Shown here piece by piece: positions 60,077 through 64,000 of a DNA stretch of 64,000 bases. The first letter of the stretch is position 1, and the number at the start of each line of letters is the position of its first letter. A program made the translations under genes and the position numbers. Under the pieces are notes generated by a model. That model worked only from the letters and a program-made list of their open reading frames with translations, was not told the origin of the DNA and did not search any database. Source of the DNA: Kingella negevensis (GTDB taxonomy: Bacteria > Pseudomonadota > Gammaproteobacteria > Burkholderiales > Neisseriaceae); assembly GCF_030177895.1 (NCBI RefSeq), contig NZ_CP123448.1, positions 1 to 64,000 on the forward strand, in the 5' to 3' direction.

Positions 60077-62113
60077 ATGTCTGAAGTAAAACAAGGCGGC
60101 GGTAAATATCGCGCGATTACGCTTGCCGTGGGTATATTTTTGGTGCGGATTAGCATTGTGTTGGTTACAAACTATCGACTATCTGTAAAAGAATCGCGTT
60201 TGAACATGCAAATCAACGCCATCGGTGAGCTGAGTGACTATACGTATGACGTAGGCTTAAATATTCACCGTTTGCGAAACGCACAATTGCATCAAAAAAC
60301 GCTTGATGAAAGCATCAAATCCGTAAAATTCGCCAACGAACAAGTCAATAAAATGTTCGATTTGATTAAAGTGGGCGGTAAGTTTGACGCAGCAGGTGAA
60401 AAAGAAGCCACTGTGTACCCAATCGACAACCCTAAAACATTGGCACAATACGAAGAAGTCAAAAAATTGTGGGCAACTTATCAGCAACAGCTACAAATCT
60501 TGGGGCAAGAAAATGCCGATTATCAAGCCTTGTCTGATTTCGCTGCTGCACAACAAGAAAATGTCTATACCGCAGTCGATAACATGGTGGTATCGCTTAC
60601 CGACGATTATCGTCAAACCGCGCGTGAAGAACGTTACATTCAAATGGCTGGTGTAGGCTTGCTGGTGGCATTCTTTGGCGTGTTCGTGTTCTATTTCATT
60701 CGCCAAATGCAAAAAGCCGATGTGGTGCTGGAAAAAGCTCGTCAAGAAACGCGCGATATTTTGGACTCAGTATCAGAAGGTTTGTTCTTGTTGGACAAAG
60801 ACATGAACGTGGGTCATCAACACTCACGCGCTTTGGAAGAAATTTTGGGGCAACAACGCGTAGCAGGTAACAACTTCTTCGAAATGGCGAGCGACATGCT
60901 CACATCTGACAAAAAACGCAACGCATTGAAATTGTTTGTAGAACAGCTTTACAACGCGCGAGTGGTGGAAAAACTGATTGCAGGTTTGAACCCATTGCGC
61001 CGCGTGGAAGTGCAAAATAATAATGAAGAACCACGCACCTTAGCATTCAACTTCTCACGCGTGGTGAAAGACAACGCCATTAGCAAAGTGCTGGTCAGCG
61101 TGCGCGATATTACCGACGCAGCACGTTTGGAAGAACAATTGCAACGCGAACAAGAACAAGCCAACCAACAAGCGGAAATGATTAGCCACTTGATGAACGC
61201 AGATTACAGCATGATGGCAGCGTTCTTGCGCGGCGCAGTACAAACACTGAACGACATCAACACCACTCTGAAGCAGCCTGAAAACAATGAATACGACTTG
61301 CGCGAAAAAGCCAAAAGCATTGCGCGCGATATTCACGGGATTAAAGGCGAAGCGTCTGCCCTGAAACTAAAACTAATCGTCAGCAAAGCAGAAGTGTTTG
61401 AAGATGCTGTTAAAAAATTGATGGATAAAGACCGCTTGGCGGGTAACGATTTCTTAGGTGCTGTAGTCGATTTAGAAGGCTTGCTGACTTTGGTACTGCA
61501 AGCGCGTGAATGGCACAGTAAAATGCAGCCTTCAGAAGCCACAGGTTCACAAAAAACTTCTGCGGCGCAAACAGGCATTGCCCCATTATTTGAAAAATTT
61601 GTGCAAGAAATTGCCAGTCGCCACAACAAAATCGCCGCATTAGATGCGCGTGGCATGGAATACTTTGACCAACACCCAGACAAATTGCAAGCGTGGAAAG
61701 ATGTGCTGATTCAATTGCTGCGTAACTCAGTGGTACACGGCATCGAGCAGCCTGAAGAACGTGCTGCTTTGTCTAAATCACGCGAAGGCACAGTGAAATT
61801 GTTTGTCGAACAAAACAGCGGCAATGTGCGCCTGATTGTGGAAGATGACGGCAAAGGTTTGGACTTTGAGCTGATTCGCGCCAAAGCCGCCCAAATGGGT
61901 TTAGCCAGCGAACAAGAATTGGCAGCGTGGGAGCATTCTCGCTTGTTGCAACTGATTTTTGAACCAGGCTTCACCACGCACACCCATTCCGATGAAGACG
62001 CAGGTCGTGGCGTGGGCATGGATATTGTGAAAGAACGCATTAACCAATTGCACGCTAAATTTAAAGTACACACCGTTTCAAAACAGTTCACACGTTTTGT
62101 AATTGATTTATAA
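60077..62113 (+). CDS. Membrane-anchored CheA-like histidine kinase
   Basis: A 678-residue sensor kinase. Order: transmembrane helix about 13-31; extracytoplasmic helical sensor about 32-189; second helix about 190-208; a PAS-like domain (EKARQETRDILDSVSEGLFLLDKDMNV, about 220-340); a histidine-phosphotransfer domain with H420 in RDIHGIKGEASALKL; and a CheA-type ATPase domain with N550 in LLRNSVVHGIE, EDDGKGLD and AGRGVGMDIVKERI. No CheW-like domain follows. So it combines a membrane sensor with the HPt and ATPase parts of CheA. The response-regulator gene follows 11 bases later. Signal unknown. GGAG ribosome site. Confidence 0.85.
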   Translation: MSEVKQGGGKYRAITLAVGIFLVRISIVLVTNYRLSVKESRLNMQINAIGELSDYTYDVGLNIHRLRNAQLHQKTLDESIKSVKFANEQVNKMFDLIKVGGKFDAAGEKEATVYPIDNPKTLAQYEEVKKLWATYQQQLQILGQENADYQALSDFAAAQQENVYTAVDNMVVSLTDDYRQTAREERYIQMAGVGLLVAFFGVFVFYFIRQMQKADVVLEKARQETRDILDSVSEGLFLLDKDMNVGHQHSRALEEILGQQRVAGNNFFEMASDMLTSDKKRNALKLFVEQLYNARVVEKLIAGLNPLRRVEVQNNNEEPRTLAFNFSRVVKDNAISKVLVSVRDITDAARLEEQLQREQEQANQQAEMISHLMNADYSMMAAFLRGAVQTLNDINTTLKQPENNEYDLREKAKSIARDIHGIKGEASALKLKLIVSKAEVFEDAVKKLMDKDRLAGNDFLGAVVDLEGLLTLVLQAREWHSKMQPSEATGSQKTSAAQTGIAPLFEKFVQEIASRHNKIAALDARGMEYFDQHPDKLQAWKDVLIQLLRNSVVHGIEQPEERAALSKSREGTVKLFVEQNSGNVRLIVEDDGKGLDFELIRAKAAQMGLASEQELAAWEHSRLLQLIFEPGFTTHTHSDEDAGRGVGMDIVKERINQLHAKFKVHTVSKQFTRFVIDL

Positions 62114-62124
62114 GGAGAATCAGT

Positions 62125-62496
62125 ATGTATAGATTAATGATTGTTGATGATTCTAACGTGATTCGTAACCGCATCGAACGCGGCTTAGCAGGCAGCGACA
62201 TTCAATTTGAAGTCGTCGCTACCGCATCAAACGGCAACGAAGCTGTGGAACAATTCAGAAAAACACGCCCACAATTTGTAACCATGGACATTACCATGCC
62301 AGGAATGGACGGCTTGGAATGCGTGCAGTCTTTGATGACGCTTGACCCAAACGTAAATATTCTCGTGATTTCTGCATTGTCTGACGAATACACAGGTTTG
62401 CTGGCATTGAGCTACGGCGCGCGCGGTTTCTTGAACAAACCGTTCCGCGATGAAGAATTGGCTGAAGCGTTGCAACAGTTGGTTGCTAATCAGTAA
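62125..62496 (+). CDS. CheY-like single-domain response regulator
   Basis: A 123-residue receiver domain with acid pair D8/D9 (IVDDS), phosphorylation site D55 (FVTMDITMPGMDG), switch S83 (VISALS) and K105 (FLNKPF). No output domain, so it acts by protein contact, as CheY or as a relay. Strong AAGGAGAA ribosome site 11 bases after the kinase stop: cotranscribed and the evident partner. DUS-free. Ended by a GGGCTGTT hairpin (62509-62549). Confidence 0.92.
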   Translation: MYRLMIVDDSNVIRNRIERGLAGSDIQFEVVATASNGNEAVEQFRKTRPQFVTMDITMPGMDGLECVQSLMTLDPNVNILVISALSDEYTGLLALSYGARGFLNKPFRDEELAEALQQLVANQ

Positions 62497-62508
62497 TTTC
62501 GCGAATAA

Positions 62509-62549
62509 AAACAGCCCTAACGATAGAAAGAACATCGATAGGGCTGTTA
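62509..62549 (+). terminator. Terminator of the kinase-regulator operon
   Basis: AACAGCCCTA ... TAGGGCTGTT (10-bp outer stem, CGAT/ATCG inner pairs). Weak T-run. A DUS pair (62564-62602) follows as a second hairpin. Confidence 0.7.
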
Positions 62550-62605
62550 TAATATGCACACCATTTTCAGGCTGCTTTTTTATATAAAGGCAGCCTGAAA
62601 AAAAT

Positions 62606-62854
62606 ATAGTTGATGCAATTATTTTTGGGGCTGTCCTAGATGACTAGGATAAACTCGATTTTACTAATTGTTTTAAAACGGAAATTTTAACTTTTATCTC
62701 ACTGTTGTTAAAACACCATTCGCACGCCTTTAAATACAGCTCAAAATGCTCTTTGGGAATGCCGTTAAACTTACGTAAATGACTTTTGCTTGGTTCCAAA
62801 AGTTCTCAATTCCATTGATAACGCTGTATTAAAAGATAAGGGCATTGACTATAG
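62606..62854. repeat. Correia-like element (copy 5) split by an IS1016-type relic
   Basis: The left arm TATAGTTGATGCAATTATTT (62606-62625) equals the left end of the element at 49782. The right part GATAAGGGCATTGACTATAG (to 62854) matches the right-end pattern of that element. Between them (62629-62819) lies an IS1016-type relic. The nesting implies the IS entered an existing Correia-like repeat. Confidence 0.65.
62629..62819 (-). mobile_element. IS1016-type transposase relic (short)
   Basis: Begins at the same terminus as 39681 (GGCTGTCCTAGATGACTAGG). The minus strand reads INGIENFWNQAK, then after a frame break LRKFNGIPKEHFELYLKACE, then SVLKQLVKSSLS and stop. Only the last 65 or so codons of the transposase remain. 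Confidence 0.75.
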
Positions 62855-62907
62855 TGTATTTTCATACGCTATCACATAGGCAGCCTGAAAATTAATGGGG
62901 GAATAAA

Positions 62908-63408
62908 ATGAATTTTCCTGTGCAACAATGGCAATTTAAAAATCACAGAATCAGTTGGTTGATTTTTGGGGCAGCGAGTTTAGCCGTAACCTTATTGGTA
63001 GCTTATTTTGTGTGGCTTTTACCTATTGGTGAATCTTGGTTATTATTAGCAGCATTTGTCGCTTTACTTGTTTATATCCTACATAAAATGAGCAGTGAAA
63101 TATATTGGTATTGGCGCAATCCATCTGAATTTATTTATTTAGACAATGATGACGTACATTTTTGCGTTTACCCTTTCTCAGGCAGCCTGAAATATACAGA
63201 TATAGCCAAAGCAGTGCATTGGTATGTTGAGCGTGCAGATAACAGAAGAAGATATGATAAAGACATCGGCATCATCATAACCACGCAACAAGGCGAACAC
63301 ATTTACCTGAATTTGGAACGCATGATACAAAGCAATGATGGCATTTCGTTTGGCACAAACAGCAGCGTTGTGATTCAAGAATTGAATAAGCGAATGAAGG
63401 CAGCCTGA
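62908..63408 (+). CDS. Hypothetical membrane protein
   Basis: A 166-residue protein with two adjacent membrane helices (about 17-37 and 43-60) and a C-terminal soluble domain (about 70-166) of mixed strands ([36 protein letters not shown]). No family recognised; the layout resembles small PH-like membrane proteins (YdbT/YokE type), which is a guess. AATGGGGGAAT ribosome site. The gene ends AAG GCA GCC TGA in a DUS (C-terminal KAA). gatB begins 46 bases later. Confidence 0.65.
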   Translation: MNFPVQQWQFKNHRISWLIFGAASLAVTLLVAYFVWLLPIGESWLLLAAFVALLVYILHKMSSEIYWYWRNPSEFIYLDNDDVHFCVYPFSGSLKYTDIAKAVHWYVERADNRRRYDKDIGIIITTQQGEHIYLNLERMIQSNDGISFGTNSSVVIQELNKRMKAA

Positions 63409-63454
63409 AACACCATTTCTTAAAACTTTTAAAATACAAAAGAAAGACAAAACA

Positions 63455-64000
63455 ATGACTTGGGAAACCGTAATCGGATTAGAAATCCACGTTCAACTCA
63501 ACACCAAATCCAAAATTTTTAGCGGTGCAAGCACTGCTTTTGGCGCAGAACCGAATGCTCACGCCAGCGTTGTAGAATGCGCTTTACCTGGCGTGTTGCC
63601 TGTAATGAACCGCGAAGTCGTGGAAAAGGCGATTAAATTGGGCTTGGCTCTGAACGCGAAAATCAATCAAAAAAATGTGTTTGACCGCAAAAATTATTTC
63701 TACCCAGATTTACCAAAAGGCTATCAAATCAGCCAGTTAGATTTGCCAATCGTGGAACATGGTCAATTAGAAATCGTGGTTGGCAATGACGTGAAAATGA
63801 TTAACGTAACTCGCGCCCACATGGAAGAAGACGCAGGTAAATCCGTTCACGAGGGCTTAAACGGCGCGACTGGGATTGACTTGAACCGCGCAGGTACGCC
63901 TTTGTTGGAAGTGGTTTCCGAGCCTGAAATGCGTTCGGCGGCAGAAGCAGTTGCCTATGCGAAAGCCTTGCACGGTTTGGTAACTTGGTTGGATATTTGC
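63455..64000 (+). CDS. gatB: Aspartyl/glutamyl-tRNA amidotransferase subunit B, partial (C-terminus outside window)
   Basis: Subunit of GatCAB, which converts Glu-tRNA(Gln) and Asp-tRNA(Asn) to the correctly charged forms. The 182 codons inside the window start [22 protein letters not shown] and include [31 protein letters not shown] and [20 protein letters not shown], the defining GatB blocks. The frame is open to the right edge. Ribosome site AAAGAAAG. It is outside the DUS-ended hypothetical gene and probably has its own or a readthrough promoter. Confidence 0.96.
   Translation, partial: MTWETVIGLEIHVQLNTKSKIFSGASTAFGAEPNAHASVVECALPGVLPVMNREVVEKAIKLGLALNAKINQKNVFDRKNYFYPDLPKGYQISQLDLPIVEHGQLEIVVGNDVKMINVTRAHMEEDAGKSVHEGLNGATGIDLNRAGTPLLEVVSEPEMRSAAEAVAYAKALHGLVTWLDIC

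Overview
The window is a chromosomal segment from a member of the Neisseriaceae outside Neisseria proper. The strongest evidence is the very dense repeat GCAGCCTGAA(AA), roughly one copy every 0.5 kb by eye. This is a DNA uptake sequence (DUS) of the dialect I recall from Kingella- and Simonsiella-type genera, not the Neisseria ATGCCGTCTGAA type. Gene content agrees: neisserial-type LptD, trifunctional MsrAB (PilB), DsbD, ZnuD, the AmgK/MurU recycling pair, EarP and cbb3 oxidase. I saw no rRNA, tRNA, CRISPR array, prophage or origin.

Layout. 1-2 kb: cbb3 oxidase genes ccoN and ccoO (ccoO runs off the left edge). 2-7.4 kb: M61 peptidase, a DUF442 phosphatase-like protein and a minus-strand group amgK-unknown-yjdM-murU. 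7.5-10.8 kb: lptD-surA. 10.8-11.4 kb: an AT-rich gap. 11.4-17.7 kb: panD, scpB, a CAP-domain protein, ylqF, two degraded loci, earP and a TlpA-like thioredoxin. 17.8-31.6 kb: phosphate transporter, acyltransferase, rluB, dsbD, msrAB, tyrB, a secreted 2H-phosphoesterase-like protein, nhaC, a glycosyltransferase broken by one stop codon, and suhB. 32-35.2 kb: rarD, an orphan solute-binding lipoprotein and a TPR-glycosyltransferase. 35.3-45.4 kb: galactose region (galK, galT, mglBAC), into which znuD flanked by two dead insertion sequences has been placed. 45.5-54.2 kb: corC, an MntA/HepT nucleotidyltransferase-HEPN pair, ybeY, prmB, an FKBP lipoprotein, tpx, a Pat-like acetyltransferase, a deleted glycosyltransferase, a Cass2-like protein and dgkA. 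54.3-56.9 kb: a three-gene amino-acid ABC importer. 57.4-62.5 kb: ccoI, then a membrane-anchored CheA-like kinase with a CheY-like regulator. The right edge holds the start of gatB.

Functional links. CcoI (57.4 kb) would supply copper for the CcoN/CcoO oxidase at the left edge. TlpA, DsbD and MsrAB form a periplasmic thiol/methionine-repair theme. LptD and SurA work together in outer-membrane biogenesis. GalK, GalT and MglBAC make a galactose uptake and Leloir-entry set, but no epimerase or regulator gene is present here. AmgK and MurU turn recycled MurNAc into UDP-MurNAc.

Intergenic space is mostly repeats: DUS inverted pairs (many placed as terminators), Correia-like 79-107 bp elements, two families of DUS-adjacent palindromes, a 158 bp MITE-like element, and relics of IS5-, IS630- and IS1016-type elements. 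The most unusual points are DUS copies supplying stop codons and signal-peptide ends, the HEPN/MNT pair sitting between ybeY and corC, the CheA-like kinase pair, and the secreted 2H-type protein.
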